In this document: positions 8,860-17,734 of the stretch, one piece after another | Position numbering within the stretch: the stretch's first letter is position 1 | How the letters are laid out: the number at the start of each line of letters is the position of its first letter | Assembly (NCBI RefSeq): GCF_033042135.1 | Contig: NZ_WBXM01000015.1 | Coordinates: forward strand, 17,706-81,705 | DNA: 64,000 nt | Direction of reading: 5' to 3' | Source: Haloechinothrix sp033042135 | GTDB taxonomy: Bacteria; Actinomycetota; Actinomycetes; Mycobacteriales; Pseudonocardiaceae | Position numbers and translations under genes: made by a program | The notes under the pieces: model-generated | Database searches by the model: none | Seen by the model: the letters and a program-made list of their open reading frames with translations, nothing else | What the model was told of the DNA's origin: nothing

Positions 8860-9618
8860 ATGACCGATCTCACATTCGGTATCGATATCGGAGGCAGCGG
8901 CGTCAAAGGAGCACTCGTCGAGCTGGACAGGGGTGCCCTCGTCGGCGAGGAACTCCGGCTGCCGACTCCGCAGCCGTCCACCCCCGACGCCGTCGCGGAC
9001 GTGGTCGCCGAGATCCTCGAGACCTTCGACTGGGACGGCACGGTCGGTATCACCGTGCCCGGCGTGGTGATCGACGGGATTGTGCGTACCGCGCCGAACA
9101 TCGACAGCGCGTGGATCGGCACCGACGCGCGCGAACTGTTCGCCAAGCGGCTCGCCCTGGATTCCGCGGACGTCGTGGTGCTCAACGACGCCGATGCCGC
9201 AGGGGTGGCCGAGGTCCGGTTCGGCGACGCACGTGGCCGAACCGGCTGCGTGCTGGTGCTCACCTTCGGCACCGGGATCGGCAGCGCGCTGTTCATCGAC
9301 GGGACGCTGGTGCCCAACACCGAGTTCGGGCACATCGAGGTCGACGGCGATATCGGTGAGCGCCGTGCCGCGGCCGCGGCGCGGGAACGCGAGGGGTTGG
9401 GCTACCAGGAGTGGACCGCGCGAGTGTCGCGTTACCTCGGCGTGCTGGAGCGAATGCTGTGGCCGGAGTTGATCATCCTTGGCGGGGGTGTGAGCAAGGA
9501 CGCCGCGCAGTGGGTCCCGCTGCTGCGCACCCGCACGCCGCTGGCCGTGGCCTCGCTGCAGAACACCGCCGGGATCGTCGGCGCCGCGGCAGCCGCTTGC
9601 GACGCCAGGGCGAAGTGA
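8860..9618 (+). CDS. ppgK: Polyphosphate glucokinase
   Basis: A 252-residue ROK-type kinase that phosphorylates glucose using inorganic polyphosphate (or ATP) in actinobacteria. The sugar-kinase phosphate loop FGIDIGGSGVKGALVE is at the N-terminus, LNDADAAGVAEV carries the catalytic aspartate, LTFGTGIGSALF is the second phosphate loop, and ELIILGGGVSK forms the C-terminal nucleotide motif. Length and motifs match Rv2702, which lies at the same place just before sigA. The ATG at 8860 has GAAGGGA upstream with about 10-base spacing. It is probably transcribed alone, since 395 bases separate it from sigA. Confidence 0.95.
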   Translation: MTDLTFGIDIGGSGVKGALVELDRGALVGEELRLPTPQPSTPDAVADVVAEILETFDWDGTVGITVPGVVIDGIVRTAPNIDSAWIGTDARELFAKRLALDSADVVVLNDADAAGVAEVRFGDARGRTGCVLVLTFGTGIGSALFIDGTLVPNTEFGHIEVDGDIGERRAAAAAREREGLGYQEWTARVSRYLGVLERMLWPELIILGGGVSKDAAQWVPLLRTRTPLAVASLQNTAGIVGAAAAACDARAK

Positions 9619-10013
9619 CGGCGGGTGCGAACAGGCCGGTCACCACACGGCCCTCGGCCCTGACCGACGTCGTCCGGTAATCAGGACGGCGTAGGAGCGG
9701 GAAGGGTACAGTGGGAGGAAACGCGAGGCAGTAGGAGTCGAGTGGGAAGCGGTGGGAACGTATCCCGCGGTTCGGCCGTGCGGTGCCCGTAGCGGCTGTT
9801 CGGAGCAGGACGACCGTGAGGTAACATCCCGCCCGGTACGCGGCCGGTGGGCGACGATCGCTTCGCCGGACCACCGAACTTCGCCGTTACAATGGAACAG
9901 GCTGCGGTCGGTAACCACTACGGCTGCCGACCGGAGGAGCATCCCCGAACTTGACGCAGCTGGGATGCGGCGCATCCCGGTGTAAGTGATCACGAACCTG
10001 CGAAAGGGCGTAC
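9619..10013 (+). promoter_or_regulatory. sigA upstream region with candidate -10
   Basis: No coding frame with actinomycete codon use fits here, so this 395-base stretch should hold the sigA promoters. The best -10 is TACAAT at 9888-9893, about 120 bases before the GTG; no TTGACA-like -35 sits at 17 bases, so the element is only tentative. A GGGAAC at 9753 lacks a matching GTT at ECF spacing. The ribosome site AAAGGG lies 5 bases before the GTG at 10014. Confidence 0.35.
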
Positions 10014-11357
10014 GTGGCAGCCGCAAAGACCGCAACGCGACGCGGGACCAAGACTTCGAGCGTTGACGAAACCGCCGAACCCGCGTCGGATGTCACGGAT
10101 GCAGAGTCCACCGACGGAGCCGAGTCCACGGGCAAGGGACGGAAGAAGTCTTCGGCGGGGACGAAGTCGGGCGCCGAGAAGACCACACGCGCCAAGGACG
10201 CCGACGAGCCCGTTCTCGAAGAGGACGTGGAGCTCGGCGAGCTCGAGGACGAGACGGACCTGACCGACCTGGACGGAGTCGAGGTCGATGTCGTCGACGC
10301 GACCGTCACCGAGGAGGACGAGGAGGCCGCCGAGGCCAAGGCGGAGGCTGCCAAGGCCAAGGGCGACCCGGACTTCATCTGGGACGAGGAAGAGTCCGAG
10401 GCGCTGCGGCAGGCACGGAAGGACGCCGAGCTCACCGCCTCGGCCGATTCGGTACGCGCCTACCTCAAGCAGATCGGCAAGGTTGCCCTGCTTAACGCCG
10501 CCGAAGAGGTGGAGCTCGCCAAGCGCATCGAGGCAGGGCTCTACGCCGCCGAGCGCGTCCGTGCCGCCGAGGAGGACGGCGAGGAGCTGTCCACACAGAT
10601 GCGGCGCGACCTGAAATGGATCATCCGTGACGGTGAGCGTGCCAAGAGCCACCTGCTCGAGGCCAACCTCCGGCTCGTGGTGTCGCTGGCCAAGCGTTAC
10701 ACAGGGCGTGGCATGGCTTTCCTCGACCTGATCCAGGAAGGCAACCTCGGCCTGATCCGAGCCGTCGAGAAGTTCGACTACACCAAGGGCTACAAGTTCT
10801 CGACTTACGCGACCTGGTGGATCCGGCAGGCGATCACCAGGGCCATGGCGGACCAGGCGCGCACCATCCGGATACCGGTGCACATGGTCGAGGTCATCAA
10901 CAAGCTCGGCCGTATCCAGCGGGAACTCCTGCAGGACCTGGGTCGCGAGCCCACTCCGGAGGAGCTGGCCAAGGAGATGGACATCTCGCCGGAGAAGGTC
11001 CTGGAGATCCAGCAGTACGCGCGGGAACCGATCTCGCTGGACCAGACCATCGGCGACGAGGGCGATTCGCAGCTCGGCGACTTCATCGAAGACTCCGAGG
11101 CCGTGGTCGCCGTTGACGCGGTCTCGTTCACATTGCTGCAGGACCAGCTGCAGTCCGTACTGCAGACGCTGTCCGAGCGTGAGGCGGGCGTGGTGAGGCT
11201 GCGCTTCGGTCTCACCGACGGCCAGCCCCGCACGCTGGACGAGATCGGCCAGGTCTACGGCGTGACGCGGGAGCGTATCCGGCAGATCGAGTCCAAGACG
11301 ATGTCGAAGCTACGGCACCCGTCGCGCTCGCAGGTACTCCGCGACTACCTGGACTGA
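10014..11357 (+). CDS. sigA: Primary RNA polymerase sigma factor SigA/HrdB
   Basis: The essential housekeeping sigma-70 factor, 447 residues. The N-terminal 125 residues are low-complexity: a lysine/serine-rich stretch followed by an acidic stretch (EEDEEAAEAKAEAAKAKG), typical of actinobacterial group-1 factors. Region 1.2 starts at DSVRAYLKQIGKVALL. Region 2 contains YTGRGMAFLDLIQEGNLGL and TYATWWIRQAITRAMADQ (-10 recognition), region 3 has HMVEVINKLGRIQREL, and region 4.2 is VTRERIRQIESKTMSKLRHP (-35 recognition). The GTG start at 10014 has AAAGGG upstream. The gene ends 12 bases before the nested palindromic terminator. The SigB paralogue lies 10 kb downstream. Confidence 0.97.
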   Translation: MAAAKTATRRGTKTSSVDETAEPASDVTDAESTDGAESTGKGRKKSSAGTKSGAEKTTRAKDADEPVLEEDVELGELEDETDLTDLDGVEVDVVDATVTEEDEEAAEAKAEAAKAKGDPDFIWDEEESEALRQARKDAELTASADSVRAYLKQIGKVALLNAAEEVELAKRIEAGLYAAERVRAAEEDGEELSTQMRRDLKWIIRDGERAKSHLLEANLRLVVSLAKRYTGRGMAFLDLIQEGNLGLIRAVEKFDYTKGYKFSTYATWWIRQAITRAMADQARTIRIPVHMVEVINKLGRIQRELLQDLGREPTPEELAKEMDISPEKVLEIQQYAREPISLDQTIGDEGDSQLGDFIEDSEAVVAVDAVSFTLLQDQLQSVLQTLSEREAGVVRLRFGLTDGQPRTLDEIGQVYGVTRERIRQIESKTMSKLRHPSRSQVLRDYLD

Positions 11358-11369
11358 AACCCCCACGCC

Positions 11370-11430
11370 TGGGAGGCCGAACGTGACGTTCGGTGCCGTA
11401 GAGGGAACGAACGTCACGTTCGGCCTCCCA
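11370..11430. terminator. Bidirectional terminator with nested palindromes
   Basis: A perfect 23-base inverted repeat (arms 11370-11392 and 11408-11430, 15-base loop) lies between the convergent sigA and tmsB-like genes. Each arm contains its own odd palindrome, CGAACGTGACGTTCG on the left and CGAACGTCACGTTCG on the right, and begins or ends with TGGGAGGC/GCCTCCCA. It can serve both genes as a U-tract-free terminator. Confidence 0.8.
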
Positions 11431-11437
11431 GTCGAGG

Positions 11438-12667
11438 TCACCAATCCGGCCGCAGCGGCATATGCGAGCGGGCATCGTCCAGCCGAACCCCGAGCACCTG
11501 GTGCAGCTCGATGTTGTTCCGCTCGAACCCCAATCGCGAGGCGTTGAGGTACAACCGCCACGTGCGGGCGCGCTCCACACCGACCTCGCGTACCGCTTCG
11601 TCCCAGTGCCGGTCGAGGTTGGCCGCCCAGGCCGCCGTGGTACGCACGTAGTGCTCCCGCAGGTTCTCCTCGTGTCGTAGCTCGAAGCCGCGGTCGTGCA
11701 TCGTCGAGATGATGTGACCAGGGCCGAGCAGCTCGCCGTCCGGGAAGATGTACCGGTTGAAGAAACCGCGCACGCGGGGCGAGCGCGAGTTGTCCGCCCG
11801 CGTGATGCAGTGGTTGAGCAGTCGTCCCCCGGGCCGGAGCTTGCGGTAGAGGGTGTCGAAGTACCGTGGCAGCTGTGCCTTGCCGACGTGCTCGGTAAGC
11901 CCAATCGAGCTGATCGCGTCGAAGTCCGACTCGGTCACCGAGCGGTAGTCGAGGTACCGCACCTCGGCGAGGTCCCCGAGACCGGCCGCGGCGATCGCTT
12001 TCTGCGCCCACTCCGCCTGCTTGCGGGACAGCGTCACCCCGAGCGCCCGCGCACCGTACTCGCGCGCGGCGTGCATCACCATGCCGCCCCAACCGCACCC
12101 CACGTCCAGCAGCCGCATACCGCTGTGCAGGCCGAGCTTGCGCGCCACGAGATCGTGCTTGGCGTACTGCGCCTCCTCGAGGCTCGCCCCCTCGTGGGGG
12201 TACACCGCGCAGGTGTAGGTCATCGACGGGCCGAGGATCCACTCGTAGAACCGGTTCGACACGTCGTAGTGATGCGCGATCGCCTCACGATCCCGCCGCA
12301 GCGAGTGCTTCCAGCCCCGCATCCTGGCCTCCAGCGCGGGACGCCGCACCGGCCACCGGATCCTGGTAGCTGCCAGCCGCGCGGCCACCTGCACCCGCAG
12401 CGCAGGCGACAGCTCCCCGAAGGCCACCTTCTGCATCCGGGTGAGCGCGGCATGGAGGTCGCCTACCACGTCGAGGCAACCCGTGATGTAGGCACGACTC
12501 ATACCGAGCTCGCCGGGCGCGGAAGCTAGATAGGACACCGCGAGCGGCGACCGTATCTCCACGGTGACCGAGGCCGACCGCGGTCCCGCCCTGCTGCCGT
12601 CGTAGGCGCGAAACTCGATGTCCGCCTGCTCACCCACCATGCGCATGAACACATCGGCCAGCCGCAT
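11438..12667 (-). CDS. Cyclopropane/10-methylene fatty acyl phospholipid methyltransferase, TmsB/UfaA1-like
   Basis: A 409-residue SAM-dependent methyltransferase of the CFA/mycolic-acid cyclopropane synthase family. LDVGCGWGGMVMHAAREYGA binds the cofactor, and YDVSNRFYEWILGPSMTYTC, a family signature, precedes it. These enzymes add a methyl or methylene carbon across the double bond of unsaturated acyl chains in phospholipids. It starts 14 bases after the FAD oxidoreductase gene, with GGAGGGAG before the ATG at 12667. That pairing matches tmsA-tmsB (bfaA-bfaB) operons, in which this subunit makes a 10-methylene intermediate from oleate. A simple cyclopropane synthase remains possible, but the partner oxidoreductase argues against it. 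Confidence 0.85.
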   Translation of the reverse strand: MRLADVFMRMVGEQADIEFRAYDGSRAGPRSASVTVEIRSPLAVSYLASAPGELGMSRAYITGCLDVVGDLHAALTRMQKVAFGELSPALRVQVAARLAATRIRWPVRRPALEARMRGWKHSLRRDREAIAHHYDVSNRFYEWILGPSMTYTCAVYPHEGASLEEAQYAKHDLVARKLGLHSGMRLLDVGCGWGGMVMHAAREYGARALGVTLSRKQAEWAQKAIAAAGLGDLAEVRYLDYRSVTESDFDAISSIGLTEHVGKAQLPRYFDTLYRKLRPGGRLLNHCITRADNSRSPRVRGFFNRYIFPDGELLGPGHIISTMHDRGFELRHEENLREHYVRTTAAWAANLDRHWDEAVREVGVERARTWRLYLNASRLGFERNNIELHQVLGVRLDDARSHMPLRPDW

Positions 12668-12680
12668 CGCCAGCTCCCTC

Positions 12681-14090
12681 CTAGCGCCCGTACACGCACT
12701 TCTCATAAAGGTCAGGCAACCTGCCATCGGGGTCATACGTGCGCTTCAGCCGTGCGTACTGCTCCCCGTTGTACAGGCGCCAGAACTCCTCCTCGTCGAA
12801 AAAGGACGTCGAGTACAGCGACTTGTGCCCGCCGAGCTGCACAACGGCGCGCTCGATCGCCCGGTTGGCCGCGCCGTGCCGGTGACCGTCCCGTTGCGGC
12901 ACCGAGGACCAGAACCCGACGTTGACGTAGAGCGTCTCCGGGTCCATCGGGTAGAGCGGCCAACGCACCGGCTTGCGCAGCCGCAACGGGCAGATCCACA
13001 CGGGACTGATACCGATCTCGCGGTGGAAGAACTCCAGGAACTCCTCCAGCTTGTCGAGTGGTACCTCCACATCCTGGATCACCAGTTCCCGCTGGGCGGC
13101 ACCGCGCAGTGCCCGCATGCGGTCGGACAGGCGGTACCGGCGGTCAAACGCGACGATCGACCGGTAGACGTCCGACCGGAGGTAGCGTCGGGGCCACAGC
13201 GCCCGCACCAGCGGGTTCTGCGCACCGAGCGCCTTCGAGCACCAGAACCAGTCGGTATCCCAGCGCCACAGGTAGTCCCTCACGGTCAGCGTGTCCGTAG
13301 CGCGTTCTCGCAGCGACCGGTAGTACACCCGCATGCCGGTGTAATCGCTGCGGCCTGCCGCGGTGTCGGTGAACGAACCGAGCGTGAGGTACTGCTCGCC
13401 TCGGGAGAACACCGTCCCGTCCACGAAGTGCACCGGTAGCCCGTCGTAGCGCTGCTCCGCACAGACCTCTGCCAGCGTTCGAGCACAGGATGCGGCATCG
13501 ACGGGCCGGATGTGGCGCAGCGCCACGGCCGGGCGTACCGGTTCCAGCTCGATCCTCACCCGCAGCGCGTAACCCAGCGTGCCGTACGAGTTGGCGAAGC
13601 CGTAGAACAGCTCGCTGTGCTCGTTGTCAGGGCTCGCGGTCACCACGCGGCCGTCTCCGGTGAGCACGTCCATCTCCAGCACCGACTCGTGGGGCAGCCC
13701 GTTGCGGAACGAGGTGGACTCGATGCCCAGTCCTGCGATCGCCCCACCGACCGTGATCGTTTTCAGCTGCGGGACGACCAGCGGCATCAAACCCGACGTC
13801 AGCGTCGCGTCGACCAGGTCTTCGTAGGTCGTCATTCCCCCGACCTCGGCGGTGCGCGTGACGGGATCGATGCCGAGTACCCCGGAGAAGCCACTCACGT
13901 CGAGCGCGTAGCCGGTATGCGGGGGCCGGAACCGGAACAGGTTCGACGTGGGTTTGGCCAGCCGTACCGACGCCGTTGCAGGCGCTGTCGCGTATTGCCT
14001 GCGCAGCGCATCCACCGACGCCGCGTACCGCCCTGCAGCGACAGCGTCCGGGGTGTACCGCTCGATCGTCTCGCCGCTCGAGGTGCCCAT
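12681..14090 (-). CDS. FAD-binding oxidoreductase, TmsA/BfaA-like
   Basis: A 469-residue flavoprotein of the FAD_binding_4 type, related to the plant DWF1/DIMINUTO sterol reductase. The PP-loop FAD domain shows VGGMTTYEDLVDATL and TITVGGAIAGLGIESTSFRN, then EMDVLTGDGRVVTAS. In 10-methyl fatty acid operons this protein reduces the 10-methylene intermediate to 10-methylstearate (tuberculostearic acid) with NADPH. It is cotranscribed with the methyltransferase gene, 13 bases downstream. The start is uncertain: ATG at 14090 or GTG at 14096, neither with a ribosome site, which together with a -10 just upstream suggests leaderless translation. No third gene (tmsC) follows. Confidence 0.83.
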   Translation of the reverse strand: MGTSSGETIERYTPDAVAAGRYAASVDALRRQYATAPATASVRLAKPTSNLFRFRPPHTGYALDVSGFSGVLGIDPVTRTAEVGGMTTYEDLVDATLTSGLMPLVVPQLKTITVGGAIAGLGIESTSFRNGLPHESVLEMDVLTGDGRVVTASPDNEHSELFYGFANSYGTLGYALRVRIELEPVRPAVALRHIRPVDAASCARTLAEVCAEQRYDGLPVHFVDGTVFSRGEQYLTLGSFTDTAAGRSDYTGMRVYYRSLRERATDTLTVRDYLWRWDTDWFWCSKALGAQNPLVRALWPRRYLRSDVYRSIVAFDRRYRLSDRMRALRGAAQRELVIQDVEVPLDKLEEFLEFFHREIGISPVWICPLRLRKPVRWPLYPMDPETLYVNVGFWSSVPQRDGHRHGAANRAIERAVVQLGGHKSLYSTSFFDEEEFWRLYNGEQYARLKRTYDPDGRLPDLYEKCVYGR

Positions 14091-14098
14091 AATCACCG

Positions 14099-14128
14099 AT
14101 GGTAGGCCGACAACCGGCTCGCTGTCCG
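14099..14128 (-). promoter_or_regulatory. Candidate leaderless promoter of the tmsAB-like operon
   Basis: On the minus strand CGGACA (14123-14128) and TACCAT (14099-14104) are 18 bases apart. Transcription would begin close to the GTG/ATG at 14096/14090, consistent with the lack of a ribosome site there. Only partial consensus matches support it. Confidence 0.3.
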
Positions 14129-14129
14129 G

Positions 14130-15032
14130 TTACGGCGGCTCTTCGGGTGACTGCCCACCCTTACGGGAGCCTTCGCTGGAACGTAGGGCGACCCCGGCGA
14201 CCACGGCGAGGATGCCGATCCCCTCCCCCGCGGTGGGCACCTGCCCCAGCACCAGCAGGCCGACGGCGGTGGCGGTGGCGGGCAGCAGCGCGAGCAACAC
14301 CGCGAAGCGGGCGCGGCCGACCCTGCGCAGCACGATCTGATCGAGGGTGTACGGGATCACCGTGGACAGCACCCCCACCCCGATGCCGAGCAGCATCAGC
14401 TCCCCCGAGCCCCACACCGGCCCGGTGCCCAGGGCGAGCGGGCTCAGCACCACGGTGGCCACCGCGAAGCCTACGGCGAGGCTGTCGAACCCTGACACGC
14501 CCGTGTCGGCCAGCGCGACGCGCTTGCCAAGCACGATGTAGCCGGCCCACGCCGCCGCGGCGAGCAACGCGAACAGCACGCCGAGCGGGCTGCCAGCCAG
14601 CTGCACGTCGGCAATGAGCGCCACGCCAACCGCGACGAGCACCAGTGCCGCCACATCGCGCCTGCCCCGCGAACCGATCGCGGCCACCGCCACCGGTCCG
14701 ACGAACTCCAGCGCGACGGCGGTGCCGAGCGGCAGCCGCGCGATCGCCTCGTAGAACAGCACGTTCATACCCGCCGTCACGACGCCGAACGTGCCGGCGA
14801 GCAGCAGCGGGCGCCCTCGCCACGCCGCACGCGGCGGCCGCCGCCAGGCCAGCAGCACCAGTGCCGCTCCGAGGCACCGCAACCAGGCGACTCCGGACGG
14901 TGACACCTCGTCGAACAACCAGACGGCAAACGCCGCCCCGAGGTACATCGAAATTCCGCTGAGAACGAACAGTGCCGGCGCGGGCACGCTCGCCAACCGT
15001 GCCCCGCCCCCTAGCCGTGTCACGGCACCCAT
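14130..15032 (-). CDS. EamA/RhtA-type drug-metabolite transporter
   Basis: A 300-residue membrane protein with about ten hydrophobic segments arranged as two five-helix EamA repeats, the layout of the DMT superfamily. Segments such as VLSGISMYLGAAFAVWLF, AALVLVAVGVALIADVQLAG and GELMLLGIGVGVLSTVIPY are visible. Relatives export amino acids or metabolites (RhtA exports threonine and homoserine); the substrate here is unknown. The ATG at 15032 has only a weak GCAGG upstream. It lies 33 bases upstream of the tmsA-like start on the same strand, but the separate promoter proposed for that operon suggests they are not coupled. Confidence 0.85.
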   Translation of the reverse strand: MGAVTRLGGGARLASVPAPALFVLSGISMYLGAAFAVWLFDEVSPSGVAWLRCLGAALVLLAWRRPPRAAWRGRPLLLAGTFGVVTAGMNVLFYEAIARLPLGTAVALEFVGPVAVAAIGSRGRRDVAALVLVAVGVALIADVQLAGSPLGVLFALLAAAAWAGYIVLGKRVALADTGVSGFDSLAVGFAVATVVLSPLALGTGPVWGSGELMLLGIGVGVLSTVIPYTLDQIVLRRVGRARFAVLLALLPATATAVGLLVLGQVPTAGEGIGILAVVAGVALRSSEGSRKGGQSPEEPP

Positions 15033-15310
15033 CCTGCACCACCGGTACTTGTGACGGCATCAGTACCCGACGACCTGCGAGAACGCCCGGACTTCCCACG
15101 AAGTGGGAGGAACCGACCCGCCGGTGTGTCACCGGGCGTGATACAACTCGCAGCTATACGGGAACACTTGCGTCGCACGCAGCGTCTGCAACAGTAGAGG
15201 TAGCGGCACAGCGTGATCGTCGGCTCGCGGGGAGGTTCCCCGACACCGGCGGCCACAGCCGCACGATCGAAGGCATCGATACCGATGATGCCGGGACGGA
15301 GGGAGACTCC

Positions 15311-15508
15311 ATGACAACCACGCTCACCCGCCCCGAACTCACCGCCGCCGACCGCTGCGACCGGTGCAGCGCCGCAGCCAAGGTGCGTGCCATCCTGCCG
15401 ACCGGGGGCGAGCTGCTGTTCTGCGGTCACCACGCCCGGGAGCACAAGGCCAAGCTGGCCGAGCTCGATGCCGAGATCCAGCAAGACGACGACTCGCTGT
15501 TGACCTGA
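15311..15508 (+). CDS. DUF7455 family small protein
   Basis: A 65-residue protein, MTTTLTRPELTAADRCDRCS at the N-terminus, with a CxxC (CDRC) and a second motif CGHH that together could bind one zinc ion. The C-terminus is acidic (AEIQQDDDSLLT). It corresponds to Rv2708c, a conserved actinobacterial protein of unknown role found near sigB. The ATG at 15311 has GGAGGGAG at proper spacing; the much longer frame upstream is not coding. The 278 bases upstream are shared with the divergent EamA gene. Confidence 0.85.
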   Translation: MTTTLTRPELTAADRCDRCSAAAKVRAILPTGGELLFCGHHAREHKAKLAELDAEIQQDDDSLLT

Positions 15509-15616
15509 CGTCGCCGGACCGGTGGGACCCGGGATGCCACGAGATAGTGCCGTAGCCCGGGCCCACCGGCCACTCCACACGTTCCATCGATCCCCTCCCA
15601 CACCCGCGACCCACGG

Positions 15617-17437
15617 TTACCACGAACGCAACGTCGCGATGCGTTCCTCCAGCTGCTCCACCGTGGCCATCGCGGTCGGCGGGCCGCCACACGCCTGGCG
15701 GAGCTCGTTGTGGATCACGCCGTGCGGTTTGCTCGTGCGGTGGTGGTACATACCGACCAGCGCGTTCAATTCCTTCCGCAGGGCGTTTCGCCGCTCAGCC
15801 ACCCCGGCCTCGGCCGCCGGGCGCTGCCCTTCCCGGCCCGGATGCGCGCCGTCGCCCTCCGACTGCCACGCTTGTTCCCGCCGGGACAGCTGCTCCTCCT
15901 GCCGTTTGCGCAGCAGCGCGCGGACCTGCTCGGCATCGAGCAAGCCAGGAAGTCCCAGGTAATCCTGCTCCTCCTCGCTGTATGCCAGCGCCGCGGTACC
16001 GAACGAGTCCCCGTCGTAGATCACCTGGTCCAGCTCCGCCGAGGCATGCAGCGAGGTGAACGGCTTCTCCTCGTCGCCAGCCTCGTCCTTGGTCCGGTTG
16101 GCGTCGGCGAGCAGCTCATCGTCCCACCCCTCGCTGTCCCGGTGCGGCTTGCCGAGCACGTGGTCGCGCTGCGCCTCCAAGTCACTGGCCAGCTCGAGCA
16201 GCACGGGCACGCTCGGCAGGAACACGCTCGCCGTCTCACCCTCCTTGCGCGCCCGGACGAACCGCCCGATCACCTGGGCGAAGAACAGCGGGGTCGACGC
16301 GCTCGTCGCGTAGACACCCACCGCCAGCCGCGGCACGTCCACCCCCTCCGAGACCATCCGCACCGCCACCATCCACCGCTCGCGCGATTCGGCGAAGTCG
16401 GCGATCCGTTCGCTCGAGCCTGGATCGTCGGAGAGCACCACGGCGGGGTGCTCTCCGCAGATCCCGTGCAGGATCCGCGCGTAGGCCCGGGCAGTCGCCT
16501 GGTCCGATGCCACCACGAGACCACCGGCATCCGGGATCCCGCCCTCCCGAAGCTGCTGCAAGCGCACGTCGGCTGCCCTGAGCACCGAGGGGATCCACTC
16601 CCCACTCGGATCGAGCGCGGTACGCCACGCGCGGGCGGTCTGCTCGGCGGTCAGCGGCTCACCGAGGCGGGCGGTGAACTCCTCCCCCGCGCTGGTGCGC
16701 CACGACGCGTCGCCGGAGTACGCCAGGAACACCACCGGCCGCACCACACCGTCGGCCAGCGCGTCCGAGTAGCCGTACGAGTAGTCGGCTGCGCTGCGCA
16801 ACCGACCGTCGGCGTCGGCGGAGTAGGTCACGAACGGGATCGGCGAGTCGTCACTGCGAAACGGTGTCCCGGTCAGCGCGAGCCGCCGCACCGCAGGCGT
16901 GAACGCCTCGTACACCGCATCGCCCCAGGAGCGGGCGTCACCAGCGTGGTGGATCTCGTCGAGGATCACCAGCGTCTTGCGTCGCTCCGTGCGCACGCGG
17001 TGCAGCGTGGGATGGGCGGCCACCTGCGCGTAGGTCATCGCCACACCCCAGAAGTCGGCCGACGTTCGCCCGGCGGCGTTGCTGAACCGCGAGTCGATCG
17101 GGATCCCCGCTGCGGCCGCGGCCGCAGCCCACTGGTGCTTCAGGTGCTCTGTCGGGGTAATGATGGTGACCTGCTCGACGGTGCGGTCGCTCAGCAACTC
17201 GGCAGCAACCCGCAACGCGAACACGGTCTTACCCGAACCGGGTGTGGCCACCGCGAGGAAGTCACGTGGCTTGCTCCGCAAGTACTGTGTCAACGCCCGT
17301 CGCTGCCACGTACGCAGCGGCTTGGCGGTGGCGTCCTGCTCCGGACTCGGCGCTGCCTTGTCGTCTGCCAGGCGGGTGTCCGACACGGTGAGAGCCAGCT
17401 CCTCTCCGTCGGTGCCTCGTTCACAGCCGGGTAGCAC
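15617..17437 (-). CDS. DEAD/DEAH-box (SF2) helicase
   Basis: A 606-residue superfamily 2 helicase. Motif I is ATPGSGKTVFALRVAAELL, motif II is VILDEIHHAGDA (DEIH), motif III is LALTGTPFRSD, and motif VI is VIGRFVRARKEG. After the two RecA-like domains the C-terminal 180 residues are charged and likely coiled-coil (RALLRKRQEEQLSRREQAWQ). Type III restriction subunits and XPB-like helicases share this core; no methylase or nuclease partner is present, so a housekeeping DNA or RNA role is more likely. The start is ambiguous: GTG at 17437, or GTG at 17386 (VSDTRLADDK) with GGAGAGGAG 12 bases upstream. Confidence 0.85.
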   Translation of the reverse strand: MLPGCERGTDGEELALTVSDTRLADDKAAPSPEQDATAKPLRTWQRRALTQYLRSKPRDFLAVATPGSGKTVFALRVAAELLSDRTVEQVTIITPTEHLKHQWAAAAAAAGIPIDSRFSNAAGRTSADFWGVAMTYAQVAAHPTLHRVRTERRKTLVILDEIHHAGDARSWGDAVYEAFTPAVRRLALTGTPFRSDDSPIPFVTYSADADGRLRSAADYSYGYSDALADGVVRPVVFLAYSGDASWRTSAGEEFTARLGEPLTAEQTARAWRTALDPSGEWIPSVLRAADVRLQQLREGGIPDAGGLVVASDQATARAYARILHGICGEHPAVVLSDDPGSSERIADFAESRERWMVAVRMVSEGVDVPRLAVGVYATSASTPLFFAQVIGRFVRARKEGETASVFLPSVPVLLELASDLEAQRDHVLGKPHRDSEGWDDELLADANRTKDEAGDEEKPFTSLHASAELDQVIYDGDSFGTAALAYSEEEQDYLGLPGLLDAEQVRALLRKRQEEQLSRREQAWQSEGDGAHPGREGQRPAAEAGVAERRNALRKELNALVGMYHHRTSKPHGVIHNELRQACGGPPTAMATVEQLEERIATLRSW

Positions 17438-17734
17438 ACGAACACCCCCACCGACCCGGTACCGGTGACACGGGCACCGGCGGCACCGCCTGCCACGTGC
17501 GGGTACAGCCGGTGATCACCGCGGTGAGGGTTTCCCGGCCACCCTACCGGCAGGTACCGCACGCTCGGCGGCCGACGCGCGTACCCGTGATGTTGTCCCG
17601 CGCACACCATCGCGGGGTAACCACAGGCACACTGAGGGCGAACGTTGACGCAGTCGGGTGGGAGCCGACGTGGGAACCGATACGGAGCGGCCGCAGGCGA
17701 ACCGGTCCGGTATACAGCATGCTTGAACACCACG

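Noticed and set aside
9753..9780. ECF promoter before sigA
   Set aside because: GGGAAC is present but the downstream element is CCGTG, not CGTT.
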